64,000 nt of DNA from the NCBI GenBank assembly GCA_024653965.1, contig JANLGW010000026.1, positions 1 to 64,000 of the forward strand, read 5' to 3'. Source of the DNA: Rhodospirillales bacterium. GTDB taxonomy: Bacteria; Pseudomonadota; Alphaproteobacteria; Rhodospirillales; Magnetovibrionaceae. Numbering within the stretch: the first letter of the stretch is position 1; each line of letters begins with the position of its first letter. Positions 26,289 to 34,413 of this stretch are shown here, in pieces. Made by a program: the position numbers and the translations under genes. The notes beneath the pieces are model-generated. The model did not search any database. It saw nothing but the letters and a program-made list of their open reading frames with translations, and was not told where the DNA came from.

Positions 26289-27770
26289 ATGTTTGGACGA
26301 CGCGGAACAGCTGGACCCGGAACCCCGCCACCGAAACCTTTCGGCAGCGAGGACAAACCTGCGCCCGCAGCCAAGAGCGAACCCAGTGGCACGCCCGCGA
26401 AACCGAAAGCGGATGCCGCCCCTGCGCCCAAAACCGATGCCAAGGCAAAAGCGCCCCAACCAAGTTCTGGCAAAGGCGACAAGACGATCTCCGCCGAGGT
26501 GAAAGAAAAACTCGACGCCATCAAAATCAACGTCTTCAACGATTTGATGGAAGCGGTCGACTTGTCCGAACTCGGCTCGCTGTCGGCCGATCAGGTACGC
26601 GAAGAAATCACCGACATGGTGAGTGAAATCATCTCCATGCGCGGCGTGGTTTTGAGCATCCAAGAACAACAAATCGTCATTCAAGACATCTGCAACGACA
26701 TTCTAGGGCTCGGCCCCCTAGAACCGCTGCTGATGCGCGACGACATCGCCGACTTGATGGTCAACGGTCCCAACGTCACCTACATCGAAGTCAACGGCAA
26801 GATGGAACGCACGGAAGTCCGCTTTCGCGATCAAGCGCAGCTGATGAACATCTGCCAGCGCATCGTGTCCGCCGTGGGTCGCCGCGTCGACGAAGCCAGC
26901 CCCATTTGCGACGCCCGCTTAGCCGACGGTTCACGCGTCAACGTCATTGCTCCGCCACTGGCCATCGACGGCACCGCGCTGACCATTCGTAAATTCAAAA
27001 AAGACAAACTGACGCTGAACGATCTGTTGAAATTCGGATCCATCACGCCGGAACTGAAAACGGTTTTGGAAGTGATCTCGGCAATCCGCTTAAACACCTT
27101 AATTTCCGGCGGTACCGGTTCAGGCAAGACCACCTTGCTCAACTGCATGACCGGCCACATCGATCCTGCTGAACGCATCATCACCTGCGAAGACTCCGCC
27201 GAATTGCAATTGCAGCAGCCCCATGTGGTGCGCCTGGAAACCCGCCCGCCCAACCTTGAAGGCAAGGGCGAAATTTCCATGCGCGATCTGGTTAAAAACT
27301 GCCTGCGCATGCGCCCCGAACGCATCATCGTCGGCGAAGTCCGCGGCCCCGAAGCATTTGACTTGCTGCAGGCCATGAACACCGGTCACGACGGTTCGAT
27401 GGGTACGGTTCACGCCAACAACCCCCGTGAATCCATTTCACGTATCGAAAACATGATCATGATGGGCGGCTACAACCTGCCATCCCGGGCCATGCGCGAA
27501 CAGATTTCCGGCGCGATCAACGTCATCGTCCAGGCGGCGCGTCTGCGTGACGGTTCGCGCAAGATCACTCACTTAACCGAAGTGATCGGTATGGAAGGCG
27601 ACGTGATCACGCTGCAAGACATCTGCGTATATGAAATTGAAGGGGAGGACGCCAACGGCAAACTGGTCGGGCGTCACAAATTCACCGGCATGCGCCCCTC
27701 GTTCTGGGACAAAGCCAAATATTATGGGCTTGAGCGAAAACTCGCCGAGGCCATGCAGTTCGGAGTCTAG
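26289..27770 (+). CDS. cpaF: Tad secretion ATPase CpaF/TadA
   Basis: A 493-residue hexameric ATPase that powers pilus assembly. A low-complexity Pro/Ala/Lys N-terminus (about 1-75) precedes the VirB11/GspE-like domain with Walker A GGTGSGKTTLLN, the Asp box DSAELQL, Walker B-type RPERIIVGEVRGPEAFDLL and a His box (GHDGSMGTVHANNP). Start at ATG 26289. It is followed by tadB after 9 nt. Confidence 0.95.
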   Translation: MFGRRGTAGPGTPPPKPFGSEDKPAPAAKSEPSGTPAKPKADAAPAPKTDAKAKAPQPSSGKGDKTISAEVKEKLDAIKINVFNDLMEAVDLSELGSLSADQVREEITDMVSEIISMRGVVLSIQEQQIVIQDICNDILGLGPLEPLLMRDDIADLMVNGPNVTYIEVNGKMERTEVRFRDQAQLMNICQRIVSAVGRRVDEASPICDARLADGSRVNVIAPPLAIDGTALTIRKFKKDKLTLNDLLKFGSITPELKTVLEVISAIRLNTLISGGTGSGKTTLLNCMTGHIDPAERIITCEDSAELQLQQPHVVRLETRPPNLEGKGEISMRDLVKNCLRMRPERIIVGEVRGPEAFDLLQAMNTGHDGSMGTVHANNPRESISRIENMIMMGGYNLPSRAMREQISGAINVIVQAARLRDGSRKITHLTEVIGMEGDVITLQDICVYEIEGEDANGKLVGRHKFTGMRPSFWDKAKYYGLERKLAEAMQFGV

Positions 27771-27779
27771 TGGTTTCAC

Positions 27780-28760
27780 ATGAACGCTGATTTCGCCATT
27801 ATCGTCGCCATCACCGCCGTCGGCGGCATCATCTTGCTGCTGGTGGGTGGCGTTATGGTGACCATCGCCATGCGTCCAAAAATGCGGTTGAAAAAACGCA
27901 TGGAATCCATCGGCACGATCGCCAATTCTGGAACCGTCAGCGCCAAAGCCGAAAGCCGCCGTCAAAAACGCATCCAAGAAAAACTGAAGGGCGTTGGTGC
28001 GAAGGACAAAAAGGAAGGCATTGCCGACAAGATTGCCATCGCCCTTCTGCAGGCGGGCATCCAAATGGATCCAAACATTTTCTTGATGGGCTGCATCGGC
28101 GCCGGTGTCCTCGGCGCGGTAGTGCCCCTGGTTATGGGCATGGACCTGATCACCATCCCCATTGGCGCCATACTCTTGGGCGCAGGCATTCCAAAATTTA
28201 TTTTAGGCACGATCGCAAAACGCCGCCAAGCCGCCTTTACCCTGCACTTTGCCGAAGCCATCGACGTCATTACCCGTGGTATCCGGTCGGGCCTGCCGGT
28301 GGGCGAATGCCTGAACGTCATTTCACGCGAATTCGAAGGCCCGGTAGGCGAGGAGTTCACCATGATCGTGGAGGGGCAGCGCCTCGGCATGACCTTAGAG
28401 GACATCCTGTCACGCGCTTTAAAACGTATCCCTACCGCAGAATTCAAATTCTTCGCCATCGTCTTGCAGATCCAGAAAAAAACCGGCGGCAATCTTGCCG
28501 ACACCCTGGAGAACCTGACCGAAGTGTTGCGCGACCGCAAACGCATGAAAGACAAAATTCAAGCGCTTAGCTCTGAGGCCAAGTCTTCGGCGGGAATCAT
28601 CGCCAGTCTGCCGTTTGCCGTTTTGGGGCTGTTATCCGTGGTAAACCCCGATTATGTGGCCGTCTTGTTCGGCGAAGGCATCCATCTGGTTTACATCGGT
28701 CTCGGCACCATGGCGACTGGTGTGATGGTCATGCGCCAGATGATCAACTTTGATATCTAG
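27780..28760 (+). CDS. tadB: Tad inner-membrane platform protein TadB
   Basis: A 326-residue GspF-type platform protein with membrane helices at about 5-28, 95-120, 125-145, 265-285 and 300-320. The T2SSF domain reads FAEAIDVITRGIRSGLPVGECL and KTGGNLADTLENL. It partners TadC and receives force from CpaF. Spacing is 9 nt after cpaF and 11 nt before tadC. Confidence 0.93.
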   Translation: MNADFAIIVAITAVGGIILLLVGGVMVTIAMRPKMRLKKRMESIGTIANSGTVSAKAESRRQKRIQEKLKGVGAKDKKEGIADKIAIALLQAGIQMDPNIFLMGCIGAGVLGAVVPLVMGMDLITIPIGAILLGAGIPKFILGTIAKRRQAAFTLHFAEAIDVITRGIRSGLPVGECLNVISREFEGPVGEEFTMIVEGQRLGMTLEDILSRALKRIPTAEFKFFAIVLQIQKKTGGNLADTLENLTEVLRDRKRMKDKIQALSSEAKSSAGIIASLPFAVLGLLSVVNPDYVAVLFGEGIHLVYIGLGTMATGVMVMRQMINFDI

Positions 28761-28771
28761 GGAACGGTAAA

Positions 28772-29737
28772 ATGTTTGGTATTGAAACTCCGACTCTGAT
28801 CGTATGGATGGCGACACTGGCTTCCGTGATCACGGTGGTGGCCATCGCATTGCCGTTTTTGCAGGGCAATGCCAACGCGGAACGCATCAAAACGCTAACC
28901 CGCCAACGCAAAGAACTCTCGCGCCAACAAATGGATCAGCTCACGGCCAAGGGGGGATCTTCCATCCGTCAGCGCAAGGGACAGTCCCGCGCAGATCTGA
29001 TGAAAAAAATCCTTCATGCCTTAAAGCTGGATGAAGCTCTGACATCCAAAGAGCTAAAAGAAAGTTTAGCGCAGGCTGGCTACCGCAGCCAAAATGCACT
29101 CGTCATGTTCACCTTCATGCGCTTCTCTCTGGCAGTGGGCCTGTTCGTCTTAGCTATACTGGTCATTTCCATGTGGAAAGAATTCCCCTACCCGCTGCCC
29201 GTTAAAGCGTTGATTTTGGCAGTCGCAGCCATCATCGGATTTTATCTGCCCAAAACCTTCGTCACCAATTCCGCACAAAAACGCCAAACCGAACTCAATA
29301 AAGGTTTTGCCGATGCGTTGGATCTGATGGTGATTTGCGTAGAAGGCGGGCTTAGTGTGGAAGGCGCATTTGATCGTGTAACCGCAGAAATCGGCGAACA
29401 ATCGCCTACCCTGGCTCAGGAATTCGGCATTACCTCCGCCGAACTGGCATATCTGGGCGACCGCCATAAAGCGTATTCCAATTTTGCCGATCGCACCGGC
29501 TTACCCGCCATCAAATCGCTGTCCACCACCTTGGTGCAATCTGAAAAATACGGTACCCCCGTGGGACAAGCGCTAAAGGTGCTGGGCCAAGAACGCCGTC
29601 AAGCCCGCATGGCGATGGCGGAAAAGAAAGGGGCTTCCCTGCCCGCCAAACTGACGGTGCCGATGATTCTGTTTTTCCTGCCGCCATTGTTCATGGTGGT
29701 CATTGGTCCGGCTGCACTCAAGATGATGAACCAATAA
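28772..29737 (+). CDS. tadC: Tad inner-membrane platform protein TadC
   Basis: A 321-residue second GspF-type platform protein. Helices lie at about 6-28, 115-135, 142-162 and 295-317. The domain signature is FADALDLMVICVEGGLSVEGAF with SLSTTLVQSEKYGTPVGQAL. Last gene of the forward cpaB-tadC run; it converges on cpaA. Confidence 0.93.
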   Translation: MFGIETPTLIVWMATLASVITVVAIALPFLQGNANAERIKTLTRQRKELSRQQMDQLTAKGGSSIRQRKGQSRADLMKKILHALKLDEALTSKELKESLAQAGYRSQNALVMFTFMRFSLAVGLFVLAILVISMWKEFPYPLPVKALILAVAAIIGFYLPKTFVTNSAQKRQTELNKGFADALDLMVICVEGGLSVEGAFDRVTAEIGEQSPTLAQEFGITSAELAYLGDRHKAYSNFADRTGLPAIKSLSTTLVQSEKYGTPVGQALKVLGQERRQARMAMAEKKGASLPAKLTVPMILFFLPPLFMVVIGPAALKMMNQ

Positions 29738-29773
29738 TGATTGCCACACTAGGGTCGGATCGCTTTTAAGTGG

Positions 29774-29785
29774 GATCGCACTCTA
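29774..29785 (+). repeat. 12-bp inverted repeat, left copy, flanking cpaA
   Basis: GATCGCACTCTA here is the exact reverse complement of 30392-30403 (TAGAGTGCGATC). The left copy covers the cpaA stop codon; the pair encloses the gene. Confidence 0.5.
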
Positions 29786-30316
29786 TCCTAAAATAAACCG
29801 GGCTAAGAAATTCCAGCTTTCCGGCAACACATCCATACGCGGCACAGTGAACATAGCGCCGACCGCAATGGCGACGCCATAGGGCACGGCCTTGTTGGGC
29901 GTAAACAAGCCCTCAGCGCTTCTCACCAACCAATCCGGCCATAACCCTAAACCTTTGCGCAGCAGCACCACCAACACCGACAATACCCCCCCGGTCAGCA
30001 CCACGGCAAAAATGAAAAACAGCACCTGATTCCACCCCACCCATAGTGCCGCCGCCGCCATTAACTTAGCATCACCACCGCCGAATAAGCCAAAGGCGAA
30101 TAGCACAAAACCAATCACTAAAACCACCACCCCTACGCCCAAGTGCCAGGCAGCGGCTTCAAGGCCAATTCCCGCCACCAGCGCCATCGGAATAAATGCC
30201 ACCAACAACGCCAGCGACACAGAATTGGGAATACGCAAAGTTCGCGCATCACTCCACGCGCCATAACACACTAGGGCAATGTAGGTTGCCATCAGCGCGG
30301 ATTGCACAAAGGCCAC
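29783..30316 (-). CDS. cpaA: Prepilin peptidase CpaA/TadV
   Basis: A 177-residue polytopic aspartic peptidase (type IV prepilin peptidase family, short form without methylase domain) that processes Flp prepilins and the TadE/F pseudopilins. The catalytic aspartates are in YGAWSDARTLRIPN and FGGGDAKLMAAA (GxGD-type motif). About six membrane helices. It sits downstream of flp on the minus strand but a strong terminator lies between them, so it may have its own promoter. Confidence 0.93.
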   Translation of the reverse strand: MAFVQSALMATYIALVCYGAWSDARTLRIPNSVSLALLVAFIPMALVAGIGLEAAAWHLGVGVVVLVIGFVLFAFGLFGGGDAKLMAAAALWVGWNQVLFFIFAVVLTGGVLSVLVVLLRKGLGLWPDWLVRSAEGLFTPNKAVPYGVAIAVGAMFTVPRMDVLPESWNFLARFILG

Positions 30317-30391
30317 GGCAAACGTCTCCTCACATCAAATCAACAAATCAATAGGAGCCATACTAAAGACCATTTCCAAGTGCCGCCATCC

Positions 30392-30403
30392 TAGAGTGCG
30401 ATC
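30392..30403 (-). repeat. 12-bp inverted repeat, right copy, flanking cpaA
   Basis: TAGAGTGCGATC, reverse complement of 29774-29785. It lies 75 bp upstream of the cpaA start. Confidence 0.5.
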
Positions 30404-30493
30404 GGATCAGATTGGAGCATTCACGCTTCAACTTATTGCGTGAATCACCCCTTAACACATGGATAGGGTCGAATTAGGTTAGGGACGAATAGA

Positions 30494-30534
30494 CAAAAAA
30501 ATCCGCCTCCGGCTTGTGAGCCAAAGGCGGATTT
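30494..30534 (-). terminator. Rho-independent terminator of flp
   Basis: Ten-bp perfect stem (AAATCCGCCT 30499-30508 with AGGCGGATTT 30525-30534), 16-nt loop, followed on the minus strand by a run of T. It ends the flp pilin transcript before cpaA. Confidence 0.9.
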
Positions 30535-30582
30535 ATGAGCTTGCGCTCTGAAACGACTTACAAACTTAAACCGTTATTCGTA

Positions 30583-30759
30583 TTACTGGTTCAAGCCGCT
30601 ATTAACCGCTTCGAACTTCGTCGTCAGGCTGTCACCCATCGCGGTCAAAGCCCCGATAATCACAACCGCGATCAACGCGGCAATGAGGCCATACTCGATG
30701 GCGGTAGCGCCAGACTCGTCTTTTTGAAAACGGGTCACAAGCTTCGAAAACTTAGCCAT
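30583..30759 (-). CDS. flp: Flp/Fap major pilin
   Basis: A 58-residue type IVb prepilin. The leader MAKFSKLVTRFQKDESG is cut by CpaA after Gly17, leaving ATAIEYGLIAALIAVVIIG, the signature hydrophobic helix with the invariant Glu-Tyr pair. This is the structural subunit of the Tad pilus. It has its own terminator and a complex upstream region with a 17-bp inverted repeat and a pair of 11-bp direct repeats. Confidence 0.95.
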   Translation of the reverse strand: MAKFSKLVTRFQKDESGATAIEYGLIAALIAVVIIGALTAMGDSLTTKFEAVNSGLNQ

Positions 30760-30850
30760 TGCTTCAACTCCTACTTCATTACTTGCTCAAGGCCAGATAT
30801 ACACGACCGGACACACTAAACTTATGGGCATAGAGTGGCCGAACCTTCAT

Positions 30851-30960
30851 GGGAAGTCAAGCTTCCCTGTCAAAAACGTCATATAAACCAAGCCACTAAT
30901 ATATGCACTGCAGCACAGATTGTCCCTTAACTGTAACAATGCAATTTTAACTGCAGCACA
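30851..30960 (-). promoter_or_regulatory. flp upstream control region
   Basis: Upstream of flp lie a perfect inverted repeat GGGAAG-N5-CTTCCC (30851-30867), a TTGACA hexamer on the minus strand (30869-30874) and two identical direct repeats ACTGCAGCACA (30907-30917 and 30950-30960) 43 bp apart, about four helical turns. These look like operator sites for activation or repression of the pilin. No clear -10 could be fixed. Confidence 0.5.
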
Positions 30961-31018
30961 TGCCTCATTTCATCTTCGCTAGAGTACTCCGGGTCGATAT
31001 CCGCAACTATGATAGCCG

Positions 31019-31726
31019 TCACAGGTTCACCAACATCTGCAAACGGCCATGATCTTTGATAACCAACGACTTATGCTTGCGCCCTACGATCCCCTCGCGT
31101 GCCAAATGACCAATGGCCATCGCCACATCTTCGCGTGAAGTACCGCTCCAACTGGCGATTTCTTCGTGTTTTGGCAAAAAATGAATCAGCCACGACCCAT
31201 CGCCCTGCGGATTGGGTTCGGACATGCGCAGCAATTCATAATAAACGCGCTGATGAGGGCTAAGCGTACTGAGCGAAGTCACGCGGTTGTTCAGCGTCCT
31301 GATCAGCCCCGCAAAGCGTTTCAGCAGCATAATCGCAATGCCCGGGCAATCCATCAGCAACCGACGGAATTCCTTGCTCGGCAACGCCGCCAAGGTCGTC
31401 GGCTCCAACGCGGAAACACGCGCGGATCGGCGCGAAAAATCGATTGCCGACAACTCGCCGAAGCTGGTTCCCGCGCCCAATTCAGCCAACGCGATTTCCT
31501 GATCGTTGGAGAGAAAGTCCATGACCTTCACCCGGCCATGCGTAATGAAAAATACCTCGGTGGACTCATCATTGCGATCAACGATGATCTGATTGGCGTC
31601 ACAGACGAACCACCGACAACTCTCCTCCACACGACGAACAACCTCCGGTGGCGCCTCGCTCAACAGCTCGATGCCATCCAACGTGTGGTTTTTAGGTGAT
31701 ATCGCGTCGTCTTCCTGCTCGCTCAT
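31019..31726 (-). CDS. Crp/Fnr-family transcriptional regulator
   Basis: A 235-residue regulator with an N-terminal cyclic-nucleotide-binding barrel (about 20-135) and a C-terminal winged helix. The pocket sequence FGELSAIDFSRRSARVSA keeps the Glu and Arg that hold cAMP in Crp, and there is no Fnr-type cysteine cluster. The recognition helix contains SGTSREDVAMAI, with the Arg-Glu pair that reads GTGA in Crp. Matching GTGA-N6-TCAC sites occur in this window, including the tadD/tadE divergent promoter. It is probably the local regulator of the pilus locus. Confidence 0.85.
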   Translation of the reverse strand: MSEQEDDAISPKNHTLDGIELLSEAPPEVVRRVEESCRWFVCDANQIIVDRNDESTEVFFITHGRVKVMDFLSNDQEIALAELGAGTSFGELSAIDFSRRSARVSALEPTTLAALPSKEFRRLLMDCPGIAIMLLKRFAGLIRTLNNRVTSLSTLSPHQRVYYELLRMSEPNPQGDGSWLIHFLPKHEEIASWSGTSREDVAMAIGHLAREGIVGRKHKSLVIKDHGRLQMLVNL

Positions 31727-31840
31727 AAACTCACCGTATAATAGGCCCGCGTATTATAGACCTGAAGGCCAAACGAATCATCTTGGCAAACAAACTCAAT
31801 AGATTCAATGGTTTTAGAGCGTGTCCAAAGGAGATCGGGT

Positions 31841-32302
31841 TCATCCGTTTTCGCCCGTTTCAGGCTCGCCGGCTTCTTGTTGCGAATTTTGCTCATTCGC
31901 CAACCGCCAACGGGTTGGCATCAAACGCTTAATCACCACACGTCGGCGTAATTCCGGGTCAATAAAGCGCAGGCCTAAGGTAAATTCGTTCGGTTTTGCC
32001 CACGCCACCACGGTATTGAGCGCCTTATAATCCGAAAGGCGCTCAAAAATCAGTTGTACCTCTCCAGATTGAGCTATACGAGAAAAATCCTGAGTATCTT
32101 TAAACCGCACCTTCGCACCGCCCAACGATACGTCGGAAATAATGCAGGCGTAAGCCTTGCCGTACTGGCACATCCGTCCACCGAAGACCGTCGTCAGGCG
32201 CACGGCGGCACGGCGCGTACCGCCCTCTAGCTTCGCTCCATTGCCGCCGACGTCTGCTGATGTACCGGTCAGCGCATCGGCTGGCGCGTCAACCTCGCTC
32301 AT
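31841..32302 (-). CDS. PilZ-domain protein
   Basis: A 153-residue protein with a PilZ domain: RRAAVRL at about 31 (RxxxR motif region) and ISDVSLGGAKVRF (D/NxSxxG motif) bind cyclic di-GMP in this family. The remainder (ELRRRVVIKRLMP) is basic. Its start overlaps the tadD stop (ATGA), so it is cotranscribed with tadD, suggesting cyclic di-GMP input to pilus assembly. Confidence 0.88.
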   Translation of the reverse strand: MSEVDAPADALTGTSADVGGNGAKLEGGTRRAAVRLTTVFGGRMCQYGKAYACIISDVSLGGAKVRFKDTQDFSRIAQSGEVQLIFERLSDYKALNTVVAWAKPNEFTLGLRFIDPELRRRVVIKRLMPTRWRLANEQNSQQEAGEPETGENG

Positions 32303-33099
32303 GGCGTGCCTCCGCCGCCGAAACGGCGATAAAAGGAAAGGTTGGTTTCCAGATCGCCCGCATTCAAATCCATGGCGGCCAGCGCGCGCGCCTTGTCGCT
32401 TTCGCCATTGGCAGCGTAAAGAAGCGCTAAATTCTGACGAATATGAGTATTGGTGCGATTGATGGCCGCCGCATCCTCCAGGGTTTGGATCGCCGCCTGC
32501 AACCGCCCTGCCATCGCCTGGGATATGGCCAGATTATTCATCACAATTGCGCTATTGGGTGAATATTTCAACGCCAACTGATACGCAACAATAGCATCGT
32601 CGAACTGATCGATCGAATCATACGCAATACCGATGGCGTTATGCACCTGCCAATTTTCAGGCATCTGCGCAGCAACCGCACGCAACGTGTTTAGCGCCTC
32701 CATCTTACGTCCAGCGTCCAATTGAGCCTTGGCGAACTCAAAATTAACCTGTGGGTCGACCAGCAGGGGCTTCGCCTTTTGCTCCACATAATTCACCGCA
32801 TCGCCAGCTCGTCCACCGTACCGCAAATTGCGCAACAGAGCCGCAAGAACCGTGACATCCCCGGGACGCCGCTCATAAAGATTGCCGAACGCATTAATGG
32901 CATTCTCGTAATTGTGCGCATTTTCAGCCTCCACGCCCGAAGCCAACAAGGCGCGCTCCGCCGACTCAAATTCCGCATCTCCAGAATTGGCCGCGCTTAC
33001 ACCCTGCCCCGTACTCACGCATGCGCCGAGCATCAAGGCAGCCCCCAGGGCGCAGCCATGCACAGTCCACACAGGCGTTTTGCTTCTTTCCACCGTCAT
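32299..33099 (-). CDS. tadD: TadD-like TPR lipoprotein
   Basis: A 266-residue protein with a signal sequence and lipobox LGAC followed by about five TPR units (residues 40-250: AINAFGNLYERRPGDVTVLAAL, YDSIDQFDDAIVAYQLAL, ALLYAANGESDKARALA). TadD is the periplasmic pilotin-like part of Tad systems. ATG 33099 is chosen just before the signal sequence; ATGs at 33117 and 33171 are alternatives. First gene of the tadD-pilZ operon and divergent from tadE. Confidence 0.85.
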   Translation of the reverse strand: MTVERSKTPVWTVHGCALGAALMLGACVSTGQGVSAANSGDAEFESAERALLASGVEAENAHNYENAINAFGNLYERRPGDVTVLAALLRNLRYGGRAGDAVNYVEQKAKPLLVDPQVNFEFAKAQLDAGRKMEALNTLRAVAAQMPENWQVHNAIGIAYDSIDQFDDAIVAYQLALKYSPNSAIVMNNLAISQAMAGRLQAAIQTLEDAAAINRTNTHIRQNLALLYAANGESDKARALAAMDLNAGDLETNLSFYRRFGGGGTP

Positions 33100-33227
33100 A
33101 TAACCGCCCAACCCCATCGCCGTGAATCGCCCTACCGGTCTGAGTTTACAGCAAAACAGACCTGCGTACATATCTCAACGCAGCTCTTTTTTACCCCCCT
33201 AACTTATGCCGTTCCCCGTCATCCGCC

Positions 33228-33243
33228 CGTGATGGGCGTCACT
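33228..33243. promoter_or_regulatory. Crp-type box in the tadD/tadE divergent promoter
   Basis: CGTGA-TGGGCG-TCACT keeps the GTGA-N6-TCAC core of the Crp consensus. It lies 130 bp upstream of tadD (minus) and 70 bp upstream of tadE (plus), in position to control both arms of the second half of the pilus locus. Confidence 0.6.
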
Positions 33244-33312
33244 TCGTCAGCATACTCTTTCCGGTAAGCTGTTTTATGACCACTTGATAACTTTATACGA
33301 AAAGCCTCCCCC

Positions 33313-33846
33313 ATGATCCGCGCGACAACATTGCAGAAATTCAATCAATCGCAAGACGGCGCAACCGCTGTCGAATTCGCTCTGGTAGCGCCACTGCTGA
33401 TTTTTATCTTCATGGCGATTATTGAAGTGTCGTTGATGTTTTTCGTTTCCGTAAATATGGATGGCGCCGCCATAGAAGCGGCAAGGCGCATCCGCACCGG
33501 CCAAACCCAGGTAAGCGGCGATCCGGAAACCGACTTTACCTCCGCCCTGTGCGCCAAGCTAGACAGCATCATCAACTGCGGCCTAGTACGCTACGACGCA
33601 CGCACCATGACCAGCTATTCCGCAATTTCACTGACCACCGAATACGACCCCGATACGGGTGAGCCCATTACCTACGGCTTCAACGCCGGCGGCAGCGGAG
33701 ACATCATCGTTGTACGAGTCATGTATGCATGGACCATCAACACCCCCGCCATTTCTACATTTTTTGAAACGTTCCCCGGCACCAACAACCGGATGCTGTC
33801 GTCCACGGTGGTGTTTAAAAACGAACCTTACGAGCCAACACTATGA
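33313..33846 (+). CDS. tadE: TadE-family pilus assembly protein
   Basis: A 177-residue pseudopilin-like protein. After a short basic leader comes QDGATAVEFALVAPLLIFIFMAIIE (split over about 16-40), the TadE signature with the conserved Glu and a membrane helix. The rest is extracytoplasmic with a cysteine pair (CAKLDSIINC). It overlaps the next gene by 4 nt. Confidence 0.88.
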   Translation: MIRATTLQKFNQSQDGATAVEFALVAPLLIFIFMAIIEVSLMFFVSVNMDGAAIEAARRIRTGQTQVSGDPETDFTSALCAKLDSIINCGLVRYDARTMTSYSAISLTTEYDPDTGEPITYGFNAGGSGDIIVVRVMYAWTINTPAISTFFETFPGTNNRMLSSTVVFKNEPYEPTL

Positions 33847-34400
33847 CTTTTAACATTCTACCCCGGCAAAAAAATTTCACCGCCGCGCTCAAATGCATGC
33901 TTCACCATGATGACGGCATCGCGGCGACGGAATTCGCATTGATTTTACCGATATTACTATTGGTCTTGATGGGCACCATCGAATTGACCAACGCCCTTGC
34001 AGCAAAACGCAAACTGCTGAATGCAACACAAACCGCAGCAGACCTGATCGGACAAGAAACCGACGTCACGTCAGCGGACCTCAGCACCATTTACCTTGCG
34101 GCACGGCTGACCATGTCGCCCGTCACCACGACCAACATGACCGTTGGCGTGGCCAGCGTACGTTTTGACGATACCACTGGCGATCCGACCCTGGACTGGT
34201 CTGACGGTTACGGCGGCGGCACCGTCACCGACCCGCTGACCAAGGCTACCGGCCATGGTGAAGCCGGGGCCAGCATCATCATCGTAAGCGCGACGAATGT
34301 CTATTCTCCGCTGATTACGCTGATTATTCCCACCAGCTTCATCATGCACGAAACGACCTACGTTCGCCCCCGAACCGTCAGCTATGTAATGAAAAATTAA
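33843..34400 (+). CDS. TadE/TadF-like pilus assembly protein
   Basis: A 185-residue protein of the TadE/F/G pseudopilin group: DGIAATEFALILPILLLVLMG at about 24-44 is a leader-plus-helix with the conserved Glu. The remaining sequence is extracytoplasmic and without cysteines. Translation is coupled to the preceding tadE (ATGA). Possibly the functional counterpart of TadF. Confidence 0.82.
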   Translation: MTFNILPRQKNFTAALKCMLHHDDGIAATEFALILPILLLVLMGTIELTNALAAKRKLLNATQTAADLIGQETDVTSADLSTIYLAARLTMSPVTTTNMTVGVASVRFDDTTGDPTLDWSDGYGGGTVTDPLTKATGHGEAGASIIIVSATNVYSPLITLIIPTSFIMHETTYVRPRTVSYVMKN

Positions 34401-34413
34401 ACCGAGGTGCATC

